The notes under the pieces: generated by a model
Databases searched by the model: none
What the model saw: only the letters and a program-made list of their open reading frames with translations
Told to the model about the DNA's origin: nothing
Assembly: GCF_900110185.1 (NCBI RefSeq)
Contig: NZ_FOCT01000016.1
Location: 1 to 60,459, forward strand
Direction: 5' to 3'
Length of the DNA stretch: 60,459 bases
Origin: Nitrosospira multiformis
GTDB lineage: Bacteria > Pseudomonadota > Gammaproteobacteria > Burkholderiales > Nitrosomonadaceae
Part shown: positions 52,790 to 60,459 of the stretch, piece by piece
Layout of the letters: each line of letters opens with the position of its first letter
Numbering within the stretch: the first letter of the stretch is position 1
Made by a program: the position numbers and the translations under genes

Positions 52790-53947
52790 ATGACATCTGG
52801 CGTTGATTCAGAACTCCTGCTCTGGGATGCTTCTGAAAATCCCCCACGGCTGAATGTGCGTGGCAATTGGACACTCGAAAACTATGCTGCCTTGGGCGAG
52901 CAGATTGCCCTGCTCCGGCATCGGTCAGGGGGTCTGGCGGCAGCGCGTCGCAACGTAAACCTGGGCGAGCTTGCGGCGTTGGATACCGCGGGTGCCGCAC
53001 GCCTTTACGAACTGCTCGGGGCGGAGCTCGCCGGAGAGCTTGCCGCTTCCGATGCGGCGCTGAGCCGCGAACGGAGCGCGCTGCTGCTAATGGTGACCAA
53101 CGCGATGGGAGCTGCCGGCAAGGTATCCGAAAGGCGGCAGCGGGGTGCCTTTATCGAAATATTCGGTCACGCCGGAGTTGCGCTGGAAATCTTCCGGCAG
53201 CAAATCCTGGCACTGCTGGGCTTCATGGGTTTCACACTTGATGCGTTGGCCCGAGGCCTGCTATATCCGGAACGCTGGCGTCTGACATCGATCGTGGCGC
53301 AAATCCACGAAACGGGCCTGAATGCGGTACCCATCATCGGTCTGCTCAATTTCATGGTGGGCGCCGTGATCGCCTTTCTGGGGGCAACCGTGCTGGCCAA
53401 TTTCGGGGCGAGCATCTACACCGTCAATCTCGTGACCTTCGCCTTCCTGCGGGAGCTGGGCGTCCTGCTTACCGCCATCCTCATGGCCGGCCGCACCGCG
53501 AGCACGTTCACTGCTCAGCTCGGTTCCATGAAGATCAACGAGGAGATCGACGCAACCCGCGTGCTGGGCTTGAACCCCGTCAACCTGCTGGTGCTCCCGC
53601 GCGTGCTGGCATTGTTCGTATCCCTGCCCATCCTCACTTTCGTGGGAATGATTTCCGGAATCCTGGGCGGCGCGCTGGTGTGCGCTCTGCAACTGGATAT
53701 TTCACTGGCGATGTTCCTCACCATTTTCCATGATCAGATCGAGCTGCGGCATTTCCTGGTGGGGATGTCAAAGGCCCCCGTATTCGCCTTCGTGATCGGA
53801 GTCGTTGGCTGCCTCGAAGGGCTCAAGGTCAGCGGCAGCGCATTGTCCGTGGGACAGCACACGACAGCCAGTGTGGTACATTCCATATTCGTCGTCATTT
53901 TTCTGGACGCAGTGGCGGCCCTGTTTTTCATGGAGATGGGATGGTAA
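52790..53947 (+). CDS. mlaE: MlaE-family ABC permease with N-terminal STAS-like domain
   Basis: 385 residues. The first ~110 (LNVRGNWTLENYAALGEQIA, LGELAALDTAGAARLYELLG) form a STAS-like domain. The rest is MlaE: GLNAVPIIGLLNFMVGAVIA, ELGVLLTAILMAGRTASTFT and the GSMKINEEIDATRVLGLNPV cytoplasmic loop that contacts the ATPase. Permease-STAS fusions are known in MCE systems where E. coli uses separate MlaB. It moves phospholipids with MlaF. The downstream ATPase gene overlaps by seven bases. Confidence 0.92.
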   Translation: MTSGVDSELLLWDASENPPRLNVRGNWTLENYAALGEQIALLRHRSGGLAAARRNVNLGELAALDTAGAARLYELLGAELAGELAASDAALSRERSALLLMVTNAMGAAGKVSERRQRGAFIEIFGHAGVALEIFRQQILALLGFMGFTLDALARGLLYPERWRLTSIVAQIHETGLNAVPIIGLLNFMVGAVIAFLGATVLANFGASIYTVNLVTFAFLRELGVLLTAILMAGRTASTFTAQLGSMKINEEIDATRVLGLNPVNLLVLPRVLALFVSLPILTFVGMISGILGGALVCALQLDISLAMFLTIFHDQIELRHFLVGMSKAPVFAFVIGVVGCLEGLKVSGSALSVGQHTTASVVHSIFVVIFLDAVAALFFMEMGW

Positions 53948-54828
53948 CGGACGAGGCGCTGTTTCCGTCCAAAACCGACCGGACGAGCCCTGACAGCCAG
54001 GCAACCGGCACTTCGGCGCGGAGCGGTGAAGCGATTATCCAAGTGCGGGGCCTGACCAACCGTTTTGGCAGGCAACTCGTGCACGACAAGCTGGACCTCG
54101 ACGTCCATCGGGGCGAGATCCTCGGCGTGATAGGTGGATCCGGCTCGGGCAAATCGGTCCTGCTACGCTCCATCGTTGGGCTGCAAACCCCCACTGCGGG
54201 CAGTGTGCGTATTCTCGGCACGGATTTGCTCCAGCTCGCACCCGAGCAGCGTGCGCCACTGGAGCAGCGCTTCGGTGTGCTTTTCCAGCGTGGGGCGTTG
54301 TTTTCCTCTCTAACCGTCGTGGAAAACATCGCGCTCCCACTCATTGAAAATGCCGACCTCACCCGGGCCGATGCCGAGCACCTGGCGATCGTGAAGCTGG
54401 CGCTCGCCGGCCTGCCGGCGAGTGCAGCCGCGAAATATCCGTCCTCCCTATCGGGTGGCATGATCAAGCGGGCAGCATTAGCGCGCGCGCTTGCGCTGGA
54501 CCCCGACATCCTCTTTCTCGACGAGCCCACCGCAGGGCTCGATCCCATCGGCGCGGCGGAATTCGACCAACTCATCACCACCTTGCGCGATGCACTGGGC
54601 CTCACGGTCTTTATCGTGACCCACGACCTCGATACGCTCTATACGATCTGCGACCGCGTTGCGGTGTTGTCGCAGAAATGTGTTCTCGTGACGGGCCCGC
54701 TTCAAACGGTCGAAGCCGTCGAGGACGAATGGGTGCAGGAGTATTTTCACGGACCGCGCGGCCGCGCCGCCAGCCATGCGGCGGAGACGGGCGGTACGAT
54801 GGTCAGGACCAGGGAGATAGGGAGATAA
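53941..54828 (+). CDS. mlaF: MCE-system ABC ATPase (MlaF-like)
   Basis: 295 residues. Walker A GVIGGSGSGKSVLLRSIVGL, Q loop FGVLFQRGALFSSLTVVENI, signature PSSLSGGMIKRAALARALAL, Walker B DPDILFLDEPTAGLDP and the H loop FIVTHDLDTL. The 'LSGGM' and 'GALFSSLTV' forms are typical of MlaF/Ttg2A. It powers the MlaE permease. The N-terminal ~30 residues are an extra polar extension. The start overlaps the permease stop and the next gene starts four bases after the stop. Confidence 0.94.
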   Translation: MVTDEALFPSKTDRTSPDSQATGTSARSGEAIIQVRGLTNRFGRQLVHDKLDLDVHRGEILGVIGGSGSGKSVLLRSIVGLQTPTAGSVRILGTDLLQLAPEQRAPLEQRFGVLFQRGALFSSLTVVENIALPLIENADLTRADAEHLAIVKLALAGLPASAAAKYPSSLSGGMIKRAALARALALDPDILFLDEPTAGLDPIGAAEFDQLITTLRDALGLTVFIVTHDLDTLYTICDRVAVLSQKCVLVTGPLQTVEAVEDEWVQEYFHGPRGRAASHAAETGGTMVRTREIGR

Positions 54829-54831
54829 CCG

Positions 54832-55773
54832 ATGGAACCGCGCGCGCACCATGTACTGATCGGATTCTTTACCGTTATGACGGTAACGGCCGCACTGCTG
54901 TTCACCCTGTGGCTGAGCAAGGCTCCGGGCGACTCCGTGCAGCGCTACTACACCGTGGTCTTCAATGAGGCAGTCAGAGGTCTCTCCATAGGGAGCGCCG
55001 TTCAGTACAGCGGCATCACGGTGGGTGACGTGGTCAAGCTCGCGCTGGACCCGCAAGACCCCCGCAAAGTGATCGCGCGGGTGCGCGTGCAGGGCAGCAC
55101 GCCGATCAAAGAGGATACTCAGGCACGACTCGCGCTAACAGGCATCACCGGCAATTCCGTGATCGAATTCAGCGGCGGATCGCCCGACAGCCCCGACCTC
55201 GTGGCAAAGGATGACCACAAGGACCCGGTCATCGTGGCCACCCCATCGCCTATCGCCAAGCTGCTGGAGCACAGCGACAACATGATGGCCGATGTCACCC
55301 AGCTGGTGATGCGCGCCAAGGAGATTCTTTCTCAAGAAAATGCCAAGCGCCTGAGCAGGACGCTGGAGAACCTGGAGCAGACGACCGAGGTGATCGCGAG
55401 CCAGAACGATAATGTGCGGGGAATCGTGGGCGAACTGGCCGCCGCCAGCGCGCAGGCGAATTCCGCGCTGCGGGAGGCTACGCAACTGGTGGCGGCAACG
55501 AACACGCTCGTGAGCGAGAAGGGCGCTCCAACCCTTGGCAACCTCGATCGCGCCACAGCTTCCTTAGCGAAAGTCAGCGCGTCGGTGGATCAGTTACTGT
55601 TGGAGAATCAGGCCGCGTTGAGCGGAGGCATGCAGGGCATGAACGAGCTGGGACCTGCCCTGCAGGAACTACGTTACACCATGTCTACACTGGCAAGAAC
55701 CGTACGCCGGCTCGATGAGAACCCTGCTGCCTACCTTACAGGGCGGGAAAAAATCGAGGAGCTTGAACCATGA
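54832..55773 (+). CDS. mlaD: MCE-domain lipid-binding protein (MlaD-like)
   Basis: 313 residues. One N-terminal helix (HHVLIGFFTVMTVTAALLFT) anchors it in the inner membrane. The MCE domain (about 40-125) has RYYTVVFNEAVRGLSIGSAV, QYSGITVGDVVKLALDP and ITGNSVIEFSGG. A long helical C-terminus (about 150-290) follows, unlike short E. coli MlaD, and may extend across the periplasm. The family ring binds phospholipids. It overlaps the downstream lipoprotein gene by four bases (ATGA). Confidence 0.92.
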   Translation: MEPRAHHVLIGFFTVMTVTAALLFTLWLSKAPGDSVQRYYTVVFNEAVRGLSIGSAVQYSGITVGDVVKLALDPQDPRKVIARVRVQGSTPIKEDTQARLALTGITGNSVIEFSGGSPDSPDLVAKDDHKDPVIVATPSPIAKLLEHSDNMMADVTQLVMRAKEILSQENAKRLSRTLENLEQTTEVIASQNDNVRGIVGELAAASAQANSALREATQLVAATNTLVSEKGAPTLGNLDRATASLAKVSASVDQLLLENQAALSGGMQGMNELGPALQELRYTMSTLARTVRRLDENPAAYLTGREKIEELEP

Positions 55774-56432
55774 ACCCAACCCCTGGCGCAAGCTATTTCC
55801 ATCTGCGCCTGCTTCGACGTTTCGGGATAGCGACGATACTTCTCTTCGTGTCCTCATGCTCGATATTGCCTGCGACCGAAAATCTGGAAATCTATCAATT
55901 GCCTGCTGCCGAGTCTGCTCCCCGTTCGTCCGGCAATCCCTTGCCCTGGACGTTGCGCCTTGCAACGCCCCACAGCAACTACATCACGGATAGTCCACGC
56001 GTGCTGGTGCTGCGCCAAGGTAGCCAGCTCAGCTCGTACAAGGGCATCCGCTGGAGCGATCCCGTGCCGGTTCTGCTTCGCAACCGGCTGGCAGCGGCTT
56101 TCCGGGCGGATGACAGGTTCAATTCCATCATTAATGGCAACAACAATAATCTTATTGCCAATCTGGAGCTTGGCGGTGACCTGAGTGCGTTCCAGGTGGA
56201 GTATAAAAATGATGGACCGCAGGCCACCATTTATTTTTACGCCACCCTGTCGCAGCCGCTGCGCAACCGTATCGTAGCAGTGCGCCGCTTTGAAGTCAGC
56301 GAACCTGTGCAGAGCCGGGGGACATCAGGAATCATCACGGCTTTTGGGCTTGCGGCGGACAGATTCGCTGCGGAGATCGTTGCCTGGACAACGCAGCAGG
56401 GCATGGCCTTGCAAACCGAGGCAAAAGAATGA
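55770..56432 (+). CDS. ABC-type transport auxiliary lipoprotein (PqiC-like)
   Basis: 220 residues. The N-terminal hydrophobic stretch ends in LFVSSCSILP with a lipobox Cys (SSC). ENLEIYQLPAAESAPRSSGN and RVLVLRQGSQLSSYKGIRWS match the auxiliary lipoprotein family of MCE operons, partners of the MlaD-like proteins at the outer membrane. It replaces MlaA/MlaC-type parts, which are absent here. Last gene of the operon. It is the second PqiC-like lipoprotein in the window (first at 21705). Confidence 0.85.
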   Translation: MNPTPGASYFHLRLLRRFGIATILLFVSSCSILPATENLEIYQLPAAESAPRSSGNPLPWTLRLATPHSNYITDSPRVLVLRQGSQLSSYKGIRWSDPVPVLLRNRLAAAFRADDRFNSIINGNNNNLIANLELGGDLSAFQVEYKNDGPQATIYFYATLSQPLRNRIVAVRRFEVSEPVQSRGTSGIITAFGLAADRFAAEIVAWTTQQGMALQTEAKE

Positions 56433-56558
56433 ACCCTAAGTCGAACCATGAAACTTTCGAGTATCCGCGCCAATAACCACTATTTAGTTGATATACTGGA
56501 GTCCAATAGCTTGTCCGGCATCAAACCAGAATAACAACACGCGGGCATTTCTACTGTG

Positions 56559-57464
56559 TCACCTCGAAATATCCCCTGGATTCTCTGATGGAGCCCGTTT
56601 CGCCCTGCTCATGGTCTTGAGATACGCAATGATCTCAGCCGCAACCTGTTCCCTGTTCGAAATTTCTTCCCCAAGACCGGGCATCATCGTGTTGTATCGA
56701 ATGGTCTGCGGAGCCAGTATCCAGCGCTTGAGGTATTCGGGCTTGATGTACTCCACGATACTTTCCGGATAATTGAGCTCCGGCGCTTTGCCACCTCCCT
56801 CCCCATTTATCGTGTGGCATGCGGCACAGTGTCTGCGAAAATGCTCGAATCCGCGTTGTACTTGTTTCGAAGAACCAGATGGTGGAATCATGTTCGGAAA
56901 CGCTCCTTTCATCTTGAGTTCGATGGTCTTGATCTGGTAAGGCATGTCGGATGCCCCTGCCTCAAGCAACTCCTTTGAGCCGATATTGTTCCAAACCAGA
57001 TAGAGCGGACCGAGCGGCACAACCTCGTTGTTCTGCAGCTTGTTGGTCAATGTGAATGGTTCCCTGTTCTCATTGGCAAAGGCGAAATAACCATCATGAT
57101 GCAGGAATTTTTTTACCGGCACGCTCGGCTGATACCCGTCGATGGCAGTAAAGACGATTTCGCGCGCTTTCTCCCAATCCCTGCCGAACACCTCGGCGAA
57201 CACCGCTCTTGCGGGGAGTACACGGTAAACCCGATTCCGCCGCTCGTGCGGTTCGAATACCTCGAGCGCTCGCTCCAGGGCAATGGCGCGAAGACGGTCT
57301 ACCGAGAAAGCCCTGACGACTTTGCCTTCTTTTTTGAACTCCACCTTATTATCCGGATTTGCCGCAAACGATGGGGCGGGGAACGCAAGGGCGAGAAGGC
57401 TTGCGAACACCAGTGGCGGCAAGTATGAAAAATGCGATGCAAGAGGTTTCACACTGTATTCCAA
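56559..57464 (-). CDS. Periplasmic c-type cytochrome with N-terminal oxidoreductase-like domain
   Basis: About 301 residues. Signal peptide near PLVFASLLALAFPAPSFA, then a ~150-residue domain (ALERALEVFEPHERRNRVYR, VFTAIDGYQPSVPVKKFL) reminiscent of SUOX-fold, molybdopterin-type folds. The C-terminal cytochrome c has CAACH at 213-217 and the axial Met in TMMPGLGEE. Start is TTG 57464 or GTG 57452; both keep the signal peptide. Such monohaem proteins carry electrons in the periplasm. No partner oxidase is adjacent. The C-terminal ~20 residues are polar. Confidence 0.85.
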   Translation of the reverse strand: MEYSVKPLASHFSYLPPLVFASLLALAFPAPSFAANPDNKVEFKKEGKVVRAFSVDRLRAIALERALEVFEPHERRNRVYRVLPARAVFAEVFGRDWEKAREIVFTAIDGYQPSVPVKKFLHHDGYFAFANENREPFTLTNKLQNNEVVPLGPLYLVWNNIGSKELLEAGASDMPYQIKTIELKMKGAFPNMIPPSGSSKQVQRGFEHFRRHCAACHTINGEGGGKAPELNYPESIVEYIKPEYLKRWILAPQTIRYNTMMPGLGEEISNREQVAAEIIAYLKTMSRAKRAPSENPGDISR

Positions 57465-57657
57465 GCGATTGCAACGGATAATTCGAGGAAATCAGGAAAG
57501 ACGGTATCAGAAACGGCCAGGGAAGACTACCGCTATTGGAAGAGAGGATCGCATGGCTGCCTTCTCCAAGTTTGAATTGCCGGGTAGCATGCCAGTGCTT
57601 CGCTTGTGCGAAAACGTTTTTCGCCTACAATCCCTTGCCGCTAATGCCGAACACCCG

Positions 57658-58407
57658 CTATTTCCGTTTTCGTTCCAGCTCCAGCCTTATGATGTAACGC
57701 TGGATCAGGGACAGCACATTTTCCCCTGCATCGACAAACTCGCAATTGACGCGCTGGGATTGGAGATCATGTACGAGTCCAGTGTCAGCCGGTTCCACGC
57801 GGATTATCCGCATGGATACATTAACCGTACCGATATCCGGTAATGTAATGCGGCAATTTTCATAAACGCTTCCTTCCTCGAAATTTCCTCTACCGTTCGA
57901 GTCGATGACAGCCATACCACCGCAACTAAGGTTCTGCAGGAGAACTTCCACGGTGGAAGGCGATTTTTCCTCAAGTAGCGGAATCACGCACTCCACGGGA
58001 GCAATCGTCGGTGTGGTAACGCGATAATATTCCCGCTTTTGCATACGCAACAGACTTTTGGGGATCTGTGCAAGGAAGGCATCGCGCCCCTCAAACTCTG
58101 TTTTCCCAATTTGCTGGCAGGAAAATTGAACCTTCACCTGGTTGGGAAATGCAACAACATTCCATTTTTCAGCTTGCAATGCCTGCTGATTGATCTCCTC
58201 ATCCGGACCATAATCAAGCACCATTTCCCCGTGCTGGCTGTCAAGATCCAAAAGGGCGGTCGGGAAAAAGCTCCCGGCATCACCAAAATAACAGGTGCTT
58301 TGCGAATTATTCCTTATCATCACTCGCAGCACGGAGAGAATATCGTTTTTCGACGAAATGCGATATTTCTTGTTGTTATCAGGAAGGTCGGGTTTGCTGT
58401 CTGTCAT
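57658..58407 (-). CDS. ycgR: YcgR-family c-di-GMP-binding PilZ protein
   Basis: About 249 residues from ATG 58407 (the frame also offers 58431). The N-terminal YcgR domain (KYRISSKNDILSVLRVMIRN onwards) is followed by PilZ: QKREYYRVTTP (RxxxR) and NLSCGGMAVID (NxSxxG), the two c-di-GMP contacts. YcgR binds the flagellar switch and slows swimming. In a possibly non-flagellated cell it may act on another target. There are no flagellar genes in the window. It fits with the GGDEF gene at the right end as a second c-di-GMP component. Confidence 0.88.
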   Translation of the reverse strand: MTDSKPDLPDNNKKYRISSKNDILSVLRVMIRNNSQSTCYFGDAGSFFPTALLDLDSQHGEMVLDYGPDEEINQQALQAEKWNVVAFPNQVKVQFSCQQIGKTEFEGRDAFLAQIPKSLLRMQKREYYRVTTPTIAPVECVIPLLEEKSPSTVEVLLQNLSCGGMAVIDSNGRGNFEEGSVYENCRITLPDIGTVNVSMRIIRVEPADTGLVHDLQSQRVNCEFVDAGENVLSLIQRYIIRLELERKRK

Positions 58408-58431
58408 GATGTCTATCCGGGTTCTGCTCAT

Positions 58432-59632
58432 CCTATTCGGGTTTCGCCGTGTTGCTCCAATTACAGATCAGGGGGTAACACGGGAATGATCATTTTTCGC
58501 CCCAAGTCCTGTCACTGTAACATCGACTCCGCATCCCGGAATGTTCCCTAATCATATACGGATGGCGCGATGAAGATCAAAGGCATGCGCGCGACGAGCC
58601 CAAGGGGTGACGACTATTCGTAATAACGGCGCCAAAACGGAGTACCGTAGCAAAACAGCTTTTTGTTAACAAAAAATTCCGGGTATTGAAAGCACACGGA
58701 CTTGCGTCCGCTCAGAGCAAGTGGGAGAAAAAATGAGACTGAGAATCGAACCTAAAGCCAGGAGGTTTTATAAATCAATGATCGCATTTTGCTTGACATT
58801 TCGAGATAATCCACATTTTTGACCTGGAGCACCTATGCAATTCCAGCACTAACTGTCAAAAACCCTCAGGTCTTGATTTTTATTCAAGTATTTGATAATA
58901 AATATTTTTAAAAAAAGTTCAAAAAATAACCTGCTAAGAAAAGATGTTACAGAAAGATGACTTACTCATCGTTTACATAGCTTATCAACAAACTTATCCA
59001 CAGCAATTGTGGACAATCGAAAAGGCGGTGATCACTAGCCGATTTTTTCCAGAATCTTCCTGCAAAGGAGTGGGTGATACTTTGACGGTGGTCATCAGAT
59101 CAAAACGGCAGCACAAGATTCCCTTACCCGGAGTCGATGCTTCCCAGAACAACAACCATTTGGAGAGCGCTCCAGGCAATCCCTTTCCGATCATCCAGTG
59201 TAGATTCCAGGGACTGCAGTTCTTACCTGTAACATTTTACAGGTAGTTAAAGCACCGCTTTCAGGCCTAATATTTGTACAGGAAGGTAGCAGCAGGTTTT
59301 CAAGATCCTGTTGCAGGCTCCTTACGAAGATCACCGTATTCACCAAGCGTAGTGAAATAACCTATTTCTAGGTTTACTCCAGGCCGCTGTAGCGCACTCT
59401 TTACGCTAGTCTCTCACTCAATTTATTTTCTGATCAGAAGTTTCAGCAAAGGATGCAACCCTCAGCAGCGCCATTGGCCGAACTGATTGATTCGAACTGA
59501 TTGATTGAGAAGTGAGTTTTTCGCTTTTAAATAGACCTAATTAAATCTGTGGAGCATTTCTGGAATCACGCGGATTTATTCATTCCAATCAAGAAAAGAA
59601 AGGAAAATCGGGCATAGAAGAGGCGGAAAAGC
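58432..59632. other. 1.2 kb gene-poor region with AT-rich tract and DnaA boxes
   Basis: No gene is supported over this stretch; a frame at 58944-59246 has no ribosome binding site and runs over the DnaA boxes. It includes a very AT-rich segment (about 58870-58930) followed by clustered DnaA-type 9-mers (listed separately). It also holds TAATCCACA at 58807-58815. The diguanylate cyclase promoter should lie in its last part. Confidence 0.5.
58982..59016. promoter_or_regulatory. Cluster of DnaA boxes next to an AT-rich tract
   Basis: TTATCAACA (58982-58990), a perfect TTATCCACA (58994-59002) and TGTGGACAA (59008-59016, reverse of TTGTCCACA). Three boxes lie in 35 bases, with AT-rich sequence 50-110 bases upstream. 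This resembles the DUE-plus-boxes layout of an origin or DnaA-titration site. No dnaA, dnaN or rpmH is nearby. Confidence 0.5.
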
Positions 59633-60459
59633 ATGAAAGAAACGCTGGAACTGAACCAATCACTCTCCGTGTTGGAGACAGTCTTAAAGGCGACGGCTGA
59701 CGGACTCCTGGTGGCGGACAAGCTGGGCAAAGTGCTTTGCTATAACCAGCTTTACGTGAATATGTGGCACATTCCAAGTGAGCTTCTGACTCATGCGAGA
59801 CACCAGGCAATCCTCGGCTATTGTGCCGGGCAATTAAGAGATCCTATGCAATTCCTGCACTCGACCGAGGAAATTTATGGCACTTGGACACCGGAAAGCT
59901 TTGATGTCTTTGAATTTTGCGATGGGCGGGTGTTTGAGCGGTATACAAAAACTAAAATCCTGAAAGGGTCAAACATGGTTCGTGTCTGGAGCTTCAGGGA
60001 TATTACTGAACGCGGGCAGGCGGAGACTTACAAAGCGCAGTTAGCGGCAATCCTCGAGTCCTCGAACGACGCGATCATTGTCAAGGATCTCAACGGCATC
60101 ATTAGCGGGTGGAACGCCGGTGCGGAACGGATTTTTGGTTACCGTGCGAGCGAAATCATAGGTTGTCCGATCTCCCGACTAATTCCGCCCGACCGCCTGG
60201 AGGAAGAGGGCAGAATCATGAGCCTCATCAAGAGCGGGAAGCAAACAAATCATCTCGAAACCGTGCGATGGGGGAAGGGCAAGAAACCGATTGATGTCTC
60301 CGTCACGATATCGCCGGTGAAGGATAACGCAGGTCACATTGTCGGTGCATACAAAATAGCGCACGATATCACTCAGCGCAAGGAATCCCAAGAACGTATC
60401 GAGTATCTCGCCCATTACGATTTGCTGACCGGGCTGCCCAACCGCGCGCTGTTCACCGA
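59633..60459 (+). CDS. PAS-PAS-GGDEF diguanylate cyclase (C-terminus outside window)
   Basis: At least 275 residues from ATG 59633 (AGGCGGAAAA just upstream), running off the right edge. The first PAS-like region (VLETVLKATADGLLVADKLG, VWSFRDITERGQAETYKA) is divergent. A second, canonical PAS follows (AAILESSNDAIIVKDLNGII, SGWNAGAERIFGYRASEIIG, GAYKIAHDITQRKESQERIE). The last visible residues, HYDLLTGLPNRALFT, are the start of a GGDEF domain. It makes c-di-GMP, with a partner PilZ protein at 57658. An EAL domain may follow beyond the window. Confidence 0.9.
   Translation, partial: MKETLELNQSLSVLETVLKATADGLLVADKLGKVLCYNQLYVNMWHIPSELLTHARHQAILGYCAGQLRDPMQFLHSTEEIYGTWTPESFDVFEFCDGRVFERYTKTKILKGSNMVRVWSFRDITERGQAETYKAQLAAILESSNDAIIVKDLNGIISGWNAGAERIFGYRASEIIGCPISRLIPPDRLEEEGRIMSLIKSGKQTNHLETVRWGKGKKPIDVSVTISPVKDNAGHIVGAYKIAHDITQRKESQERIEYLAHYDLLTGLPNRALFT

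Noticed and set aside
58944..59246. 100-codon frame in the gene-poor region
   Set aside because: Runs over the DnaA boxes and has no ribosome binding site; likely chance.
1..60459. tRNA, rRNA and CRISPR arrays
   Set aside because: I looked for cloverleaf-like arms with the GTTCGA-type T loop and for regularly spaced repeats, and found none that I would call.

Overview
The window looks like a piece of a Betaproteobacterial chromosome of the Nitrosomonadales type, most like Nitrosospira. I infer this from a PEP-CTERM tail at the left edge, many small exported proteins of the kind seen in ammonia oxidisers, a gloB/methyltransferase/rnhA/dnaQ block, pqi and mla-type lipid-transport operons, and moderate GC. 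No amo, hao or nir marker gene is present, so the genus is an inference.

Layout. (1) 1-6.9 kb is a decaying accessory region. It holds a PEP-CTERM tail, a resolvase coupled to a toxin-antitoxin pair, a repeat protein cut by one TGA codon, broken TPR and NTF2-like genes, IS3- and IS6-family remnants, a nearly complete IS3 element with a frameshifted orfB, and a second resolvase fragment. (2) 6.9-18.3 kb holds an SRPBCC protein, a short LOV photoreceptor, a lipocalin, several small secreted proteins, a HARE-HTH/GIY-YIG gene whose catalytic motif is out of frame, a CzcA-type metal efflux pump with a PII-like partner and only the tail of its adaptor, and a decayed DsbA-NhaA fusion gene. (3) 18.7-25.4 kb is envelope maintenance: a split pqiA, pqiB and pqiC, then a spy-like gene facing a cpxRA-like pair with a perfect CpxR box between them. 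(4) 25.4-36 kb holds a methyltransferase, a bile-acid:sodium-symporter-family protein, an AHL-lactonase-like enzyme, a cysteine-rich HTH regulator, pgl, DoxX, and three paralogous exported coiled-coil proteins. The three paralogues share a promoter and an upstream box with identical spacing. A decayed hybrid histidine kinase follows. (5) 36-45 kb is mainly housekeeping: gnd, tal, gloB, methyltransferase, rnhA, dnaQ, a TIR/deoxyribosyltransferase-like protein, a PA0069-family radical SAM protein, a LapA-domain protein and a voltage-gated-like ion channel. (6) 45-52.4 kb is a tight same-strand cluster of uracil-DNA-glycosylase-like, amidohydrolase, S41-peptidase-like and rifampin-phosphotransferase-like proteins. 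(7) 52.8-56.4 kb is a second MCE lipid-transport operon. (8) 56.5-60.5 kb holds a cytochrome c, a YcgR/PilZ protein, a 1.2 kb gene-poor stretch with an AT-rich tract next to clustered DnaA boxes, and the start of a PAS-PAS-GGDEF protein.

Themes. Two MCE systems plus Spy/CpxRA and lipocalin point to outer-membrane upkeep. Gnd, tal and pgl give a pentose-phosphate set. The best candidates for something undescribed are the four-gene cluster at 45.4-52.4 kb, with Rph-like dikinase architecture beside hydrolases, and the three-paralogue exported family with its shared promoter box, one copy of which lies directly upstream of a putative Fe-S regulator.
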